A stretch of DNA of 64,000 nt from Allolobophora icterica (lineage: Eukaryota > Annelida > Clitellata > Crassiclitellata > Lumbricidae), in NCBI GenBank assembly GCA_963556255.1, contig OY744610.1, forward strand, positions 59,827,117-59,891,116, in the 5' to 3' direction. Shown piece after piece: positions 1 through 10,540 of the stretch (positions within the stretch are counted from its first letter, which is position 1; every line of letters begins with the position of its first letter). The notes under the pieces were generated by a model. The model was not told where the DNA came from and did no database searches. It saw nothing but the letters and a program-made list of their open reading frames with translations. The position numbers and the translations under genes were made by a program.

Positions 1-294
1 TGTTCTTCTGCTCCTGTTCTTTGTTCTTGTTCTTAGCGTAGTTTTTACCGCTATTCTCGTCTTTCACTAGCTTCATCAAAAAACGGCAATCCTCTGCTTA
101 TCACAAACGACGAACACTGGTCTACTTACGTCCGAAGACAGACAGACACACAGACACACAGACACACAGGCAGACAGACAGACAGACAGGCAAACAGACA
201 GCTATATCTCATCCTTCATCAAACACGACTTATTATTAATCGGCCCACTTAGCTCTCGGCCTTAAAAACTCTTCTGAAAAACAACCTATATATA
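1..294. other. Non-coding, GACA-rich stretch
   Basis: No gene is seen. Positions 136-202 are a degenerate GACA/CACA repeat. The rest is unique AT-balanced sequence. Confidence 0.6.
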
Positions 295-1140
<846 letters not shown>

Positions 1141-1440
1141 ACCTTAAGCTTAGCTTAGCTTACTTTAGCTATACTTTAATTTTATTTGCTTTACCTTGTA
1201 AACCCTATCTTAACTAACTAACTGGCCTAATTGTACCTTACTTTGTTTACATTAGGTTACCTTACCATATCTTACCGTACCTGTTACCTTACCTTGACTT
1301 ACCCTACCTTACCTGACTTTTACTTACCGTACCCTGATTTACCTTACCTGTACTTACCTTGCATTACCTTACCTTAGCTTACCTTGCTTTACATTGTGAA
1401 GCTTATCTTAACTTAATTTCGCTTACCTTACACCACGTTG
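1141..1440. repeat. Degenerate CTTAC pentanucleotide array
   Basis: About 300 bp of imperfect CCTTA/CTTAC units. A related array on the opposite strand (GGTAA-rich) lies at about 18490-18820. Confidence 0.8.
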
Positions 1441-1449
1441 TCTTATCGT

Positions 1450-1690
1450 GCTGTCATCATCATCATCATCATCAGTTCCTGACGCCAGACATTTGTCGGC
1501 GATAGGTACGAATAAATGTCTCCATTGTCCTCGTTCATATGTCAAGTCCCCTGCTCCAATCAGTGTTAGTGCAAGTGATGCTATGTCTTCATTTATATTA
1601 TCTATGCAGCTTAATCTTGGTGCTATCAAGTGCTTATAAGTCTTGTGCTTGTGTTTCGTAGGTTGATGGAGCTCCACATCATGCATCTCA
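1450..1690 (-). mobile_element. LINE 3' fragment (RT C-terminus, RTE-like)
   Basis: On the minus strand the translation ends in a typical non-LTR reverse transcriptase C-terminus: a Trp-Arg motif (QWRHLFVPIADKCLASGTD) followed by a run of Asp. The Asp run is the translated (GAT)n 3' tail. A second copy of the same family is at 15748-16080. It is 5'-truncated and non-functional. The RTE assignment rests on the GAT-type tail and is an inference. Confidence 0.65.
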
Positions 1691-1789
1691 ACCAATTGGT
1701 ATGTATGATTAAATTATTAAACCATTTATACTATGACTAGATCAATATTTCCAGATTTTTACAAAATTATCGAGAAATAGGCAATTGAA

Positions 1790-1940
1790 AAACAATTCGC
1801 TCTTCTGCCTCCTTCTCTCTTTCTCTCTCTGTCTCTGTCTCTCCTTCTGTCTCTCTGTCTCTCTGTCTCTCTTTCTCTCTCTCTCTCTCTGTCTGTCTCT
1901 CTCTGTCTGTCTCTCTCTCACTCCCTCTCTCCCTCTCTCT

Positions 1941-2037
<97 letters not shown>

Positions 2038-2098
2038 GTCTGTCTGTCTGTCTGTCTCTGTCTGTCTGTCTGTCTCTCTGTCTCTGTCTCTGTATCTC

Positions 2099-2156
<58 letters not shown>

Positions 2157-2240
2157 ACTCTCTCTCTCTCTTTGGTATCACTCTGTGTCTCTCTGTGTCT
2201 CTGTTTGTCTGTCTGTCTGTCTGTGTCTCTCTCTCTGGCT
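1790..2240. repeat. (TC)n / (TCTG)n microsatellite
   Basis: About 450 bp of TC dinucleotide and TCTG tetranucleotide. It yields long Ser/Leu or Arg/Glu open frames with no protein meaning. Confidence 0.95.
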
Positions 2241-2598
2241 TTCTGGAAACTCGTCTTGCACCTCCTTTTGTTATCTCTTGAAACCCCTCAGACGGGACGC
2301 AGCGCTTGTGATTAAGCTACAGTGCTTAGCGCTTGGCTTCGATGCAGCGCTTTAGTAATTTCTAGACAGCGATTACGGTTAATCTCGAGTTTTCTCCAGC
2401 GTCCAAAAAACCTAAGTAGCGAGAACCAACTTATTGACAGGTGCTCATCCAAAACGAAATCAATGGACAGGTAAGGTCAAGCTCCCAGGGTCAGACAGGC
2501 AGATAGTCAGACGGCTTTCATGCATGGTGGATGGTGCTTGAAACTGAAGCAGCGACAGAGGTACGGGAAGAGGAAGAATCGGGAGAGCAGTGGGGCCG
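2241..2598. other. No gene seen
   Basis: Unique-looking sequence between a microsatellite and a MITE. No open frame, RNA gene or repeat is recognised. Confidence 0.5.
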
Positions 2599-2882
2599 TG
2601 GGCGTCCGCAGGAATGTTTGTAGGGTGCACAGTTTTTTAAGGGGGGGGGGCAAATGACGTTTTTGCATGGAATAGCTATTCATGAACACAGAACACGTGA
2701 CAACTTTAAAAATAAATAATGGTCAAGGACTTTACCTAAGTAATGATTAAGTATTTTTTACGCATTGAAAATCGTGTTTGGACTGCTGAAACAGTCATAA
2801 TAATCAAAAGATTTTATTTTTGTAAAATATGCGCGACATCCAGAGGGGACAAATGCCCACTGCCCTCCTCGGGACGCGCCCA
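2599..2882 (+). mobile_element. MITE, family 'GGGCGTCCGCAGG', copy 1
   Basis: It is collinear over about 280 bp with the reverse complement of 26633-26911. Shared blocks include GGGCGTCCGCAGGAAT, GAACACGTGACAA, TAATGGTCAAGGACTT and TTTTATTTTTGTAAAATATG. The ends are short imperfect inverted repeats (TGGGCGTCC at the left, GGACGCGCCCA at the right). No protein is coded, and no clear target duplication is seen. Confidence 0.7.
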
Positions 2883-3154
2883 TTGAGTGTTGCAAAGAGG
2901 TGTGCTTTCAGCTTGAGTGAAGATAAACAAGAAGTGCGGAGGTTATGGTGAGTTCGTAGACTGGACGACAAAAACCAGTATACAAACAAACTGGACCTTT
3001 CTGACCCCCGAGTATAGCCATAAATTCAGCATTCCAACGTTTATCTCTAGGCTTCACTTAACGGTTACAGAAAAACATCTCGGTCGTGTTTATCAACTTA
3101 ACGTCACCGTGAAAAGACAAAGAAGATTCTTATCATTCTCTCGACTGTGACGTT

Positions 3155-3216
3155 TAAGACAATCATAATAAATACAATCACAATAACACGATAACAATAA
3201 CACAATAACAATAAAC

Positions 3217-3256
<40 letters not shown>

Positions 3257-3510
3257 ACACAATCACGATAACACAATCACGATAACACCATCACAATAAC
3301 ACAATCACAACAACACAATCACGATAACACAGTCACGATAACACAATCACAATATCACAATCATAATAACACCATAACAATATCACAATCATAATAACAC
3401 CATCACAGTATCACAATCATAATAACACAATCACAATAACACAATCACAAAATCACAATCATGATAACACCATCACAAAATCACAATCACAATAACACAA
3501 TCATAATAAC
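3155..3510. repeat. ACAATAACACAATC minisatellite with an internal (TA)n
   Basis: Degenerate ~14-bp units (AATCACAATAACAC) run across about 350 bp. A (TA)n insert sits at 3221-3252. Confidence 0.9.
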
Positions 3511-3792
3511 TGCAGTTTTTAAGCCAAGATTCATTTTTAGGTTTAATAATTATTAATAATTTAATTATTGTTTTAAGCTTAGAACAACCTAACTTTATAG
3601 TTTTAATTTTAAAACTCGTTATACCTCGCATGCAAAGGTCACCAGCTGGCTCCTGCAGTGTATTGTAACGTATACAGCATAGCGTAATGTGATGTCTCTA
3701 TTGCCTGTAGTGTAGTATCGTATAGCCTAGTAAGTGTTTGCTACTTCAATGTCGAGTAGTGTGTAGTTCCTTATCTATTTACTATTTTAATC

Positions 3793-4036
3793 GGGGCGCG
3801 TGATAGCATAGTGGTTAGCGTGATGGACTGTCAACCGAAAGGTCGGGGGTCAAATCCCTGCAGGGACAGAAATTTGTTCCGAGATTTTCGGTTCAACTTT
3901 CTTCCCAAACCAGCAACGCTGTAATGAGTAGATAGGCTGTATACACTGTCGGCGAGACGACGAGACGGCGAGGGAGAGGACTGGCCACCCACCCTCATAT
4001 GCCGAGGCTAAGAAAAATGAAATCGCTAACACTTAA
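3793..4036 (+). mobile_element. tRNA-derived SINE, family A, copy 1
   Basis: The head is tRNA-like, with A box TAGCATAGTGGTTAGCG and B box GGTCGGGGGTCAAATCCC (about 3841-3858). The body ends GCCGAGGCTAAGAAAAATGAAATCGCTAACA. The same head and body occur on the minus strand at about 27030-27306, and the tail alone at 20252-20290. The split into a tRNA-like head and an unrelated body marks a SINE and argues against a functional tRNA gene. Confidence 0.8.
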
Positions 4037-4379
4037 TAATCATGACTCAGGGCTCTAGGTTAACGAACTACTCTTCTTATACTACTATTACTTTATCAAG
4101 GCAAGTTTAAAAAAACGTTATCAACACAAACTAAAAAATTCTCATGCGCATATTTCGATCTACTAGCGAGTAAAACATCTCAATCCTTAACCTCCGAAGA
4201 ATCCAACTGATAAACTCTTCTGTTCGTGGTTTGATTAATTGACGAAATTGATAAGGGCCAAAGACCACACGACGCGATCACCTCACAAATACCTGAAGGC
4301 GGCAGTTGAGCTTTGTAAGAGGATGAAAGGCGGCTGACATAATAAACACACGCGATATACAATGTCATCAATATATATA

Positions 4380-4494
4380 TAGATGTCTACTGTTTTTCTC
4401 TGTCTCTCTGTCTATGTCTCCGTCTCCGCCTCTGTCTCTGTCTTTGCCTCTGTCTCTCTCTGTCTGTCTCTGTCTGTGTCTGTCTGTCTGTCTC
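4380..4494. repeat. TCTG/TCTC microsatellite, insertion target of the LTR element
   Basis: Simple sequence that resumes at 10973 on the far side of the retrotransposon. The pre-insertion site was therefore one continuous microsatellite. Confidence 0.9.
4490..4494 (+). repeat. 5-bp target-site duplication GTCTC (left)
   Basis: GTCTC precedes the 5' LTR, and an identical GTCTC follows the 3' LTR at 10973-10977. Five base pairs is the usual duplication length for Ty3/gypsy integrases. Confidence 0.9.
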
Positions 4495-4632
4495 TGTCGT
4501 GGTCTACGCGGGTGCATGCATCAAGGGAAGAAAACCGACGCGTCAACAAGCTTGTTTACAACGCACGGAAAATTCTGCAGCAAGCTGTCAACATTAATTC
4601 GGTGCATGCAACAAGGATATACGTGTTCAGTA

Positions 4633-4641
4633 GGACTTTCC
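4633..4641 (+). promoter_or_regulatory. kappaB-like motif in LTR
   Basis: GGACTTTCC resembles Rel/NF-kB half sites and lies about 50 bp upstream of the LTR TATA box. It is a motif match only. The equivalent in the 3' LTR is 10679-10687. Confidence 0.3.
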
Positions 4642-4655
4642 AGGGAAAAGTACAG

Positions 4656-4663
4656 TGACGTCA
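4656..4663 (+). promoter_or_regulatory. CRE/ATF palindrome in LTR
   Basis: A perfect TGACGTCA octamer, the canonical CREB/ATF site, directly 5' of the heat-shock-type element. The 3' LTR copy is at 10702-10709. Confidence 0.5.
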
Positions 4664-4664
4664 C

Positions 4665-4679
4665 AGAACGTTCTGGAAT
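4665..4679 (+). promoter_or_regulatory. Three-unit heat shock element in LTR
   Basis: The sequence has GAA at 4666-4668, TTC at 4671-4673 and GAA at 4676-4678, each separated by 2 bp. This is the exact nGAAnnTTCnnGAAn array bound by HSF trimers. It ends about 12 bp before the TATA box. The second copy is at 10711-10725. Confidence 0.55.
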
Positions 4680-4690
4680 CCGGGAGAACT

Positions 4691-4699
4691 CTATATAAG
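4691..4699 (+). promoter_or_regulatory. TATA box of the 5' LTR promoter
   Basis: CTATATAAG sits in the middle of the LTR at the expected U3/R border region, just downstream of the heat-shock-type element. Transcription would start about 25-30 bp further on. Confidence 0.7.
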
Positions 4700-4861
4700 A
4701 TAGACCTGATGTACATTAAGGGCCTTTTGACGAAGATTTGTAAACGTTGAAACATTGATCGTATGACGTTCAATCGAGACCAGCCAACCTGTGTGCTGTC
4801 TACGATTGTGATATTTGATAGACGAGTTGACTTACTCTACACTTAATCGACTTTATTTTTA

Positions 4862-4867
4862 AATAAA
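4862..4867 (+). terminator. Polyadenylation signal in LTR
   Basis: AATAAA. The copy in the 3' LTR (10908-10913) would serve as the working poly(A) signal of the genomic RNA, with cleavage expected before the LTR end. Confidence 0.7.
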
Positions 4868-4930
4868 GATCTTTTAATAGTTCCTTCGTTGGTTCGTCGT
4901 TGCGATCGAAGGAGTCGACCGCGACATTAT

Positions 4931-4948
4931 TGGTGTCAGAAGTGGGAT
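4931..4948 (+). promoter_or_regulatory. Primer binding site, tRNA-Leu type
   Basis: The 18-nt segment TGGTGTCAGAAGTGGGAT starts 4 bp after the 5' LTR. It is complementary to the 3' end (including CCA) of animal tRNA-Leu, as I recall that sequence. This is where minus-strand DNA synthesis would be primed. Confidence 0.75.
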
Positions 4949-5449
4949 CATCGGTGTTGGATCCGGTGAAGAAGACGCGAGCCGGCGGAGGAAGGAGTCA
5001 ACCCGGAGGATCAAGAGACGGTCTGTTCCAGACAGCGAGCGGATCGAGACGCCTTTCTACCGTGGGAGACGGGTGAATCGGCATACGACAGTCGGACGGA
5101 CGAAGTGCGTCGTTCGGCTGAGACAGCAGAAGACAGCAGTCAACATACGGGTAAGATCCTAGGTGTTGTCGTGGCTGAGAAGGAGAAAAGAGAGTGGAGT
5201 TGCAGCCGAGTGGGAGGCAGCCATTGTTTCTCTTTCAATATCTGCTGATTATTTCTTTGAAATTGATCCATTGTTGTGATCGAGGCCAGACTTGCGTGGG
5301 CTTGTGTAGTTTTTGCGTGCTTGGCGAGTGTACTTCTTTGGATACTGAATAGTTGCACTTTGGGTTGTGGAATTTTCCTTTTGTGTGGCGGGTTTGCCGC
5401 GTGGTGTCTGTTTTTTTTGTTGATTGTTGTTGACTGACTGTTTGTAAAA
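4949..5449 (+). other. Untranslated leader of the retrotransposon
   Basis: About 500 bp between the primer site and the gag start, with no long open frame on the plus strand. It presumably holds packaging signals, but none can be identified by eye. Confidence 0.6.
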
Positions 5450-8400
5450 ATGGAAGCGTTGACAACAGAGATGCAAGCGAATATTCGCAAAATGTCGTCT
5501 GAGCGCCTTAGGGTGTATCTTATGAAGGCAGGAAGGGACGATGATGATGTTATGTCATGGGATCGAAATCAATTAATGGAAGAATGGGCCATGGAGATTG
5601 GAAAAGAGGAAGAGGAATTTAAGGGTAGTCCAATATCTCCAACAGGAGTGGATTACGAGCTGCAGAAGCGCCGTCTGGAGTTCGAAATCCGTAAATATGA
5701 AGAACAAAAGAAAGAACAAAGGGAGAAGGAAGAAAGAGAAAGGGAGGAACGGAAGGAGAAGGAAGAAAGAGAAAGGGAGGAACGGAAGGAGAAGGAAGAA
5801 AGAGAAAGGGAGGAACGGAAGGAGAAGGAAGAAAGAGAAAGGGAGGAACGGAAGGAGAAGGAAGAAAGAGAAAGGGAGGAACGGAAGGAGAAGGAAGAAA
5901 GAGAGAGGGAGGAACGGAAGGAGAAGGAAGAAAGGGAGGAAAAGAGGAGAGAGGAAGAAAAGAAGGAACGGAAAGAGAAAGAAGAAAGAGAAAAGAAGGA
6001 ACGGAAAGAGAAAGAAGAAAGGGAGAGGAAGGAAAAGCAGGAAGAACGAAATGTTAGAGATTCTTTAGCAAGTCGTACTAAGCGTTATAGTGATGCCCTC
6101 AAGAATATTCTTTGGAAATTTCCTTCCGACCCTATAGAAATTCCAGGTTTCTTTGATCACTTGGATGGTTTGTTTAATGTGTATGAGGTGGATGAAGATG
6201 TTAGAGCAAAATTATTGCTAGCCATTTTAAGTGAAAGAGCTAAGGCATTAACCATGCGCCTTACTGAGGCACAGCTCCATGACTACAAATTCCTAAAGGA
6301 GTTTTTGCTAAGGGAGTTTAAGATAAGCCCTTCAAATCTTAGAGCCCGATTTTGGTCGTTGCACAAAGCATCGGACGAATCATTTACGATCTATTCATCC
6401 AAATTGCGTGTGGCTCTTATGTATTATTTGAAAAGTAGAAAGATAACTGATGAGTTTGATAAACTTGTAAGTTTATTGGTTGCGGATCGGCTTAAGGAGT
6501 CCTTGTCGAAGGCTTGTTTAGATTATATCTTGGCCCAAGAAAAAGAGGAGTGGTTGAGCTGTGAAGACATAGCTAATGCGGCTGACATTTATGTAGCGTC
6601 GCATGATGGTGGGAATGACTTAGTATGCCGTAGTCATCCGACACCGAAGTATAACAATTGGACGAGAGGTCAACCACATGTTCAAGTCAATAACCAGACA
6701 GCTCAACCCAAGTCTCCCAAACCGGAAATAAGGGGTGAAGCCAAGATAGGTGCGAGGGTGTCTCAGGAGGAGGCCAAGGTAAAGGGTCTCTGTTTCCTAT
6801 GTCATCAGAAGGGTCATATGGCAAGGGAGTGCCAGACCAAACCAAGTTCTAAAAAGGTGAGTACTTGTATATCTGGGAACCCAACTGAAGAAGTGACCGA
6901 CTTATTTGTTGAGAAGGTCAACGTGTTGCATGAGATACCTGAACAGGTAAAGCAAGGGAATTTATTGGATAATTCTAAACCAATAGGGTTGGAAACTGCT
7001 GTAAGGGTATACGAGAATAGTATTGATGGATTACACGAGAGGTCGTATATCAATGTACAGATTGAAGATCTCCCTTCTCAGCCAGCATTATCTGATTCAG
7101 GAGCAGAAATTTGTTGTATTGATAAGAAATTAATTGAGTCACTAAACTTACCCGTGATTAAACGGATTAATATAATTGGTTTTCATGGAGAAGGATGTAA
7201 GGCAGATGTAGTATACCTACAAATGAAATTAGCTAATTCAATGGAAGGAACGACAAACATTGCGCCATCTTTGTGCGTCATGTTCGCTGCAGTCCCTGAA
7301 CTAAATGAACGGGTTATTTTGACACCCCATGTTGTGGACCTATTAAGGGATAGTTCGCAATATGTAGTGATGGTAGCTGGCGTAGATCGATGTGTACAAA
7401 TAAATAAAGGGGCAGAAGAAGATAACTTAGAAGTTAATATCGAGAAAAGTAACAGCAACGAATCCTTGCCGTCAGAAGTGAATGAATATTCTCAGGAGCA
7501 ACTAGTTGATGATTCAGATAATTTTCTTGATGTTGAGTCAACAGAGTTCAAGTCTGATGAGGGAGTAGCGAATAATGATACTTTATTGCGTGAGCAACAG
7601 AATTGTCACAATCTTATATCTTGCTGGCAACAAGCGAGACAGAATAAAAATAATTTCTTTATAGATAATAACCTCCTGTACCACAAAGGGGAAATTATGG
7701 GACATAAGGTTAATCAATTATGTTTACCGGAAGATAGAATCGAGGTTGTCTTGCGAGTAGCACACGATGCCCCATGTGCTGGGCACATGGCTTTTAAGGC
7801 AACGAGAGCCAGGATCAAATTAAACTTTTGGTTTCCAAGAATGGATGAGAGGATTCGCGAATATTGTGCGTCTTGTCAAATTTGTCAACTAAGAACTCCA
7901 GTTAAAGTGGCAGATCGAGTCCCGATCACTCCTATTCCGAGGGCGGATGAACTCTGTTTTAACCATCTAAATATGGATTGTATTGGCCCTATGGTAGTGA
8001 CTGGAGAATCCAACAAATCGAAACCCCAGTACAATTATGCTTTGGTTCTGGTGGACAAATTTTCTCGTTGGCCGATGGCGTATCCTCTTAGATCGCTGAA
8101 TGCAAAGGGAGTTTGTGAAGCTCTGTTGCAAGTTTTTACAACTTTTTCTATTCCAAGGATCATCAGTTCTGATTGTGGTACCAACTTTACCAGTCGTTTG
8201 ACGAAAGAATTCTTGCGGCGAATGGGTTGTAGTCCCAGATTTAATACCCCTGGACATCCTGAGGCAGCTGGATTGGTTGAAAGATGCAACCAAAGCTTGA
8301 AAACCATGATCTTTAAGCTTGCTCAATCTGATCCTCGTGGATGGCACCAATTGTTACCGTTTGTTCTGTGGAGCCTTAGAGAAAAACCTTCAGGCACGAC

Positions 8401-10345
8401 TCATATTTCGCCATTCACTATGGTTTATGGAACTCTTCCTCGGGGTCCACTTAGTGTGTTGAAGGAATCGTGGGCTGGCGAACGAAAAGTACCTCTTAAC
8501 TTAGGTAAATCACCCGAAGAGTATCTCCAATCACTGAAGGAAAACCTCGAATTCGCGAAAGTTTATGCAGATTACTATAGTGATATAGAAACCAAGCGGT
8601 ATGCAGATTATTATAACTTGCGTAGTACTGACAGAAAATACGAAGTTGGAGATAAAGTAGCAGTATTAGCACCAGATTTTGGTAGTTCTAAATTTTATAG
8701 TCGGTGGCAAGGACCTGCTACCGTAGTCAAGGTTAAATCCCCATATTCTTATATAGTAGAAATAGAGGGAAAACAAAGACATTTACACGCAAATAAGATC
8801 AAGCGATACCATGAACGACTCGAACAAGCGATGATCAATAGCTGTTCAGTAATTGTTGATCAAGATGAAGAATTTGGTATAGTAGAGGTTGTAGATCAGG
8901 AAGAACGTGAACAAATAAGCCCGAGTAAGCGAATTGATCCTCTGATTATAGCGCATCTTTCGCAAGAGGAACAGAAGCAACTTTTTGAAGTTTTGGATCG
9001 GCACACGGCAGTATTTGTGGATAAACCTGGGTATTGTCCAGTATTAGAACATGAAATTAAGATAACTCATGATTTCACTCCTAAGCGTTTAAGGGCATAT
9101 AAAGTACCTGAGCTACTTAAACCTGAAGTACAACGCCAGATAGAAGAAATGTTGGCATTAGACATCATTCGACCATCGAAAAGTGAAATGGCCAGTCCGG
9201 TAGTTTGCGTTTTAAAGGGACCCAAAGGTCAAAATGGCGTTCGATTGGCAATTGATTATCGCCATGTTAACAAATATTCTCTAGGTGATTGTTACCCGAC
9301 CCCAGACATTGCTGACATCTTACAAAAGGTGGGACGGGCAAAGTTTATTAGTGTTTTCGACGCGAAATCGGGGTATTGGCAAATTCCAGTTCGGAAAGAA
9401 CATCGATGGCTTACGGCATTCGTATGTGATGCAGGACTTTTTGAGTTCACAAGGATGCCGTTTGGACTCAAGTCCGCTAGCAATACCTTTATTCGTGCTA
9501 TGACCCAAGTTTTACATCCAGTGCGAAGTTTTACCGAACCATTCGTCGATGATATGGCAGTGGTTTCAATGAATTGGAATGACCATTTAGAACATCTAGA
9601 GAAATTCTTGCAAACTATTGAGGAAGCAGGACTCACTTTGAATTTAAGAAAATGTAATTTTGCACAAAACAAAATAAAGTTTGTTGGCCATATAGTAGGG
9701 TCAGGTTGTATTGAACCTGATCCAGGTAAGATCGCTACGATCAATGATATCCATCCTCCAACAACAAAGAAAGAAGTTAGAAAGGTTATGGGTTTTTTCA
9801 GTTATTTTCGAAATTTTATACCTGCTTTAGCTGAAAAAGCACGGATAATAACTGATTTGACACGAGATAACATACCTACGAAGGTGCCTTGGGAGCAAAA
9901 GCATCAAGAAGCACTAGATAAGTTAAAGGATGATCTCAGTAAAGCTACACAGTTGCATACCATTGATTTCACTAAGGAATTTGGTTTAAGTGTTGACGCA
10001 AGTGCCACCGCGGTCGGGTGTTGCTTGTTTCAGTGGACCGAAGAAGGTCAAGAAAAACCAATTGCTTTTGCTAGCCTTAAACTTACAGATACACAGATGC
10101 ATTGGTCTACAATTGAGAGAGGGGCTTTCGCAGTAATTTGGGCACTTAAACGATTCAAGTCATGGATATTCTTATCAAAGATAATCATTTATTCAGATCA
10201 TAATCCTTTGTCTTATCTCACAGATGCAAGCCCTAAGAGTGCGAAACTGACTCGTTGGGCGTTAGCATTGCAAGAGTTTAACGTGGACTTTCGATATCGT
10301 CCTGGACGTCAAAACACGGTGGCTGATTTCCTCTCTCGGTTGTGA
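5450..10345 (+). CDS. Gag-Pol polyprotein, Gmr1-like Ty3/gypsy
   Basis: A single 1,631-residue frame. The start AAAAATGG has an A at -3 and a G at +4. Gag holds a strongly charged E/K/R segment (about residues 80-200) that is partly an 11-residue tandem repeat and probably coiled coil. A capsid-like region follows, then a CCHC zinc knuckle at 448-461. Pol begins with an aspartic protease, active Asp 549 in DSG. Next is integrase with an HHCC zinc-binding region from His 772 and the DD35E triad Asp 843, Asp 908 and Glu 944. A GPY/F-like C-terminal module ends near 1125. Reverse transcriptase comes after it, with FVDD at 1365-1368, then RNase H from Asp 1516. No stop or frameshift is present. 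Gag and Pol share one frame, so no programmed frameshift is needed. Confidence 0.95.
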   Translation: MEALTTEMQANIRKMSSERLRVYLMKAGRDDDDVMSWDRNQLMEEWAMEIGKEEEEFKGSPISPTGVDYELQKRRLEFEIRKYEEQKKEQREKEEREREERKEKEEREREERKEKEEREREERKEKEEREREERKEKEEREREERKEKEEREREERKEKEEREEKRREEEKKERKEKEEREKKERKEKEERERKEKQEERNVRDSLASRTKRYSDALKNILWKFPSDPIEIPGFFDHLDGLFNVYEVDEDVRAKLLLAILSERAKALTMRLTEAQLHDYKFLKEFLLREFKISPSNLRARFWSLHKASDESFTIYSSKLRVALMYYLKSRKITDEFDKLVSLLVADRLKESLSKACLDYILAQEKEEWLSCEDIANAADIYVASHDGGNDLVCRSHPTPKYNNWTRGQPHVQVNNQTAQPKSPKPEIRGEAKIGARVSQEEAKVKGLCFLCHQKGHMARECQTKPSSKKVSTCISGNPTEEVTDLFVEKVNVLHEIPEQVKQGNLLDNSKPIGLETAVRVYENSIDGLHERSYINVQIEDLPSQPALSDSGAEICCIDKKLIESLNLPVIKRINIIGFHGEGCKADVVYLQMKLANSMEGTTNIAPSLCVMFAAVPELNERVILTPHVVDLLRDSSQYVVMVAGVDRCVQINKGAEEDNLEVNIEKSNSNESLPSEVNEYSQEQLVDDSDNFLDVESTEFKSDEGVANNDTLLREQQNCHNLISCWQQARQNKNNFFIDNNLLYHKGEIMGHKVNQLCLPEDRIEVVLRVAHDAPCAGHMAFKATRARIKLNFWFPRMDERIREYCASCQICQLRTPVKVADRVPITPIPRADELCFNHLNMDCIGPMVVTGESNKSKPQYNYALVLVDKFSRWPMAYPLRSLNAKGVCEALLQVFTTFSIPRIISSDCGTNFTSRLTKEFLRRMGCSPRFNTPGHPEAAGLVERCNQSLKTMIFKLAQSDPRGWHQLLPFVLWSLREKPSGTTHISPFTMVYGTLPRGPLSVLKESWAGERKVPLNLGKSPEEYLQSLKENLEFAKVYADYYSDIETKRYADYYNLRSTDRKYEVGDKVAVLAPDFGSSKFYSRWQGPATVVKVKSPYSYIVEIEGKQRHLHANKIKRYHERLEQAMINSCSVIVDQDEEFGIVEVVDQEEREQISPSKRIDPLIIAHLSQEEQKQLFEVLDRHTAVFVDKPGYCPVLEHEIKITHDFTPKRLRAYKVPELLKPEVQRQIEEMLALDIIRPSKSEMASPVVCVLKGPKGQNGVRLAIDYRHVNKYSLGDCYPTPDIADILQKVGRAKFISVFDAKSGYWQIPVRKEHRWLTAFVCDAGLFEFTRMPFGLKSASNTFIRAMTQVLHPVRSFTEPFVDDMAVVSMNWNDHLEHLEKFLQTIEEAGLTLNLRKCNFAQNKIKFVGHIVGSGCIEPDPGKIATINDIHPPTTKKEVRKVMGFFSYFRNFIPALAEKARIITDLTRDNIPTKVPWEQKHQEALDKLKDDLSKATQLHTIDFTKEFGLSVDASATAVGCCLFQWTEEGQEKPIAFASLKLTDTQMHWSTIERGAFAVIWALKRFKSWIFLSKIIIYSDHNPLSYLTDASPKSAKLTRWALALQEFNVDFRYRPGRQNTVADFLSRL
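5735..5940 (+). repeat. 33-bp tandem repeat inside gag
   Basis: Units of GGAGAAGGAAGAAAGAGAAAG + GGAGGAACGGAA type, about six near-perfect copies. Each encodes the 11-residue module EKEEREREERK. The length keeps the reading frame. Confidence 0.9.
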
Positions 10346-10524
10346 CTCGGATGGTGAAGGGGGGAAATGGCCCGACACACAAGGATCGAGCCCGCAAATT
10401 GTGTGGATAAATTGACTAACTGATGTGTTTTGTTTTGTTTGTATATGCTGTGTCGAGATGGAGTCTGGAGGCCCGGCTTGATCGTGATGACCCGTTCGGG
10501 ATGGTGCTGAAGACGTGTCATCAT

Positions 10525-10540
10525 CTGAGGGCGGAGGGAA
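10525..10540 (+). promoter_or_regulatory. Polypurine tract
   Basis: CTGAGGGCGGAGGGAA lies directly against the 3' LTR, the expected plus-strand primer position. A second purine run at 10356-10367 could be an accessory tract. Confidence 0.7.

Larger units (their letters stand above)
4495..4926 (+). repeat. 5' LTR
   Basis: 432 bp, starting TGTCGTGG and ending CCGCGACA. It matches 10541-10972 throughout. It holds a TATA box, a heat-shock-type element, a CRE palindrome and an AATAAA signal, listed separately. Confidence 0.96.

Noticed and set aside
1742..2315. Long Ser/Leu and Arg/Glu open frames
   Set aside because: Translations of TC/TCTG simple sequence; no unique protein sequence.
3793..3870. 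tRNA gene, by A and B boxes (also at 23262, 27253, 57600)
   Set aside because: No complete cloverleaf is seen, and the same heads recur with long non-tRNA bodies or tails; these are SINEs.
5598..6068. 156-codon Arg/Lys-rich frame overlapping gag
   Set aside because: Out-of-frame reading of the purine-rich gag repeat; the gag-pol frame explains the sequence.
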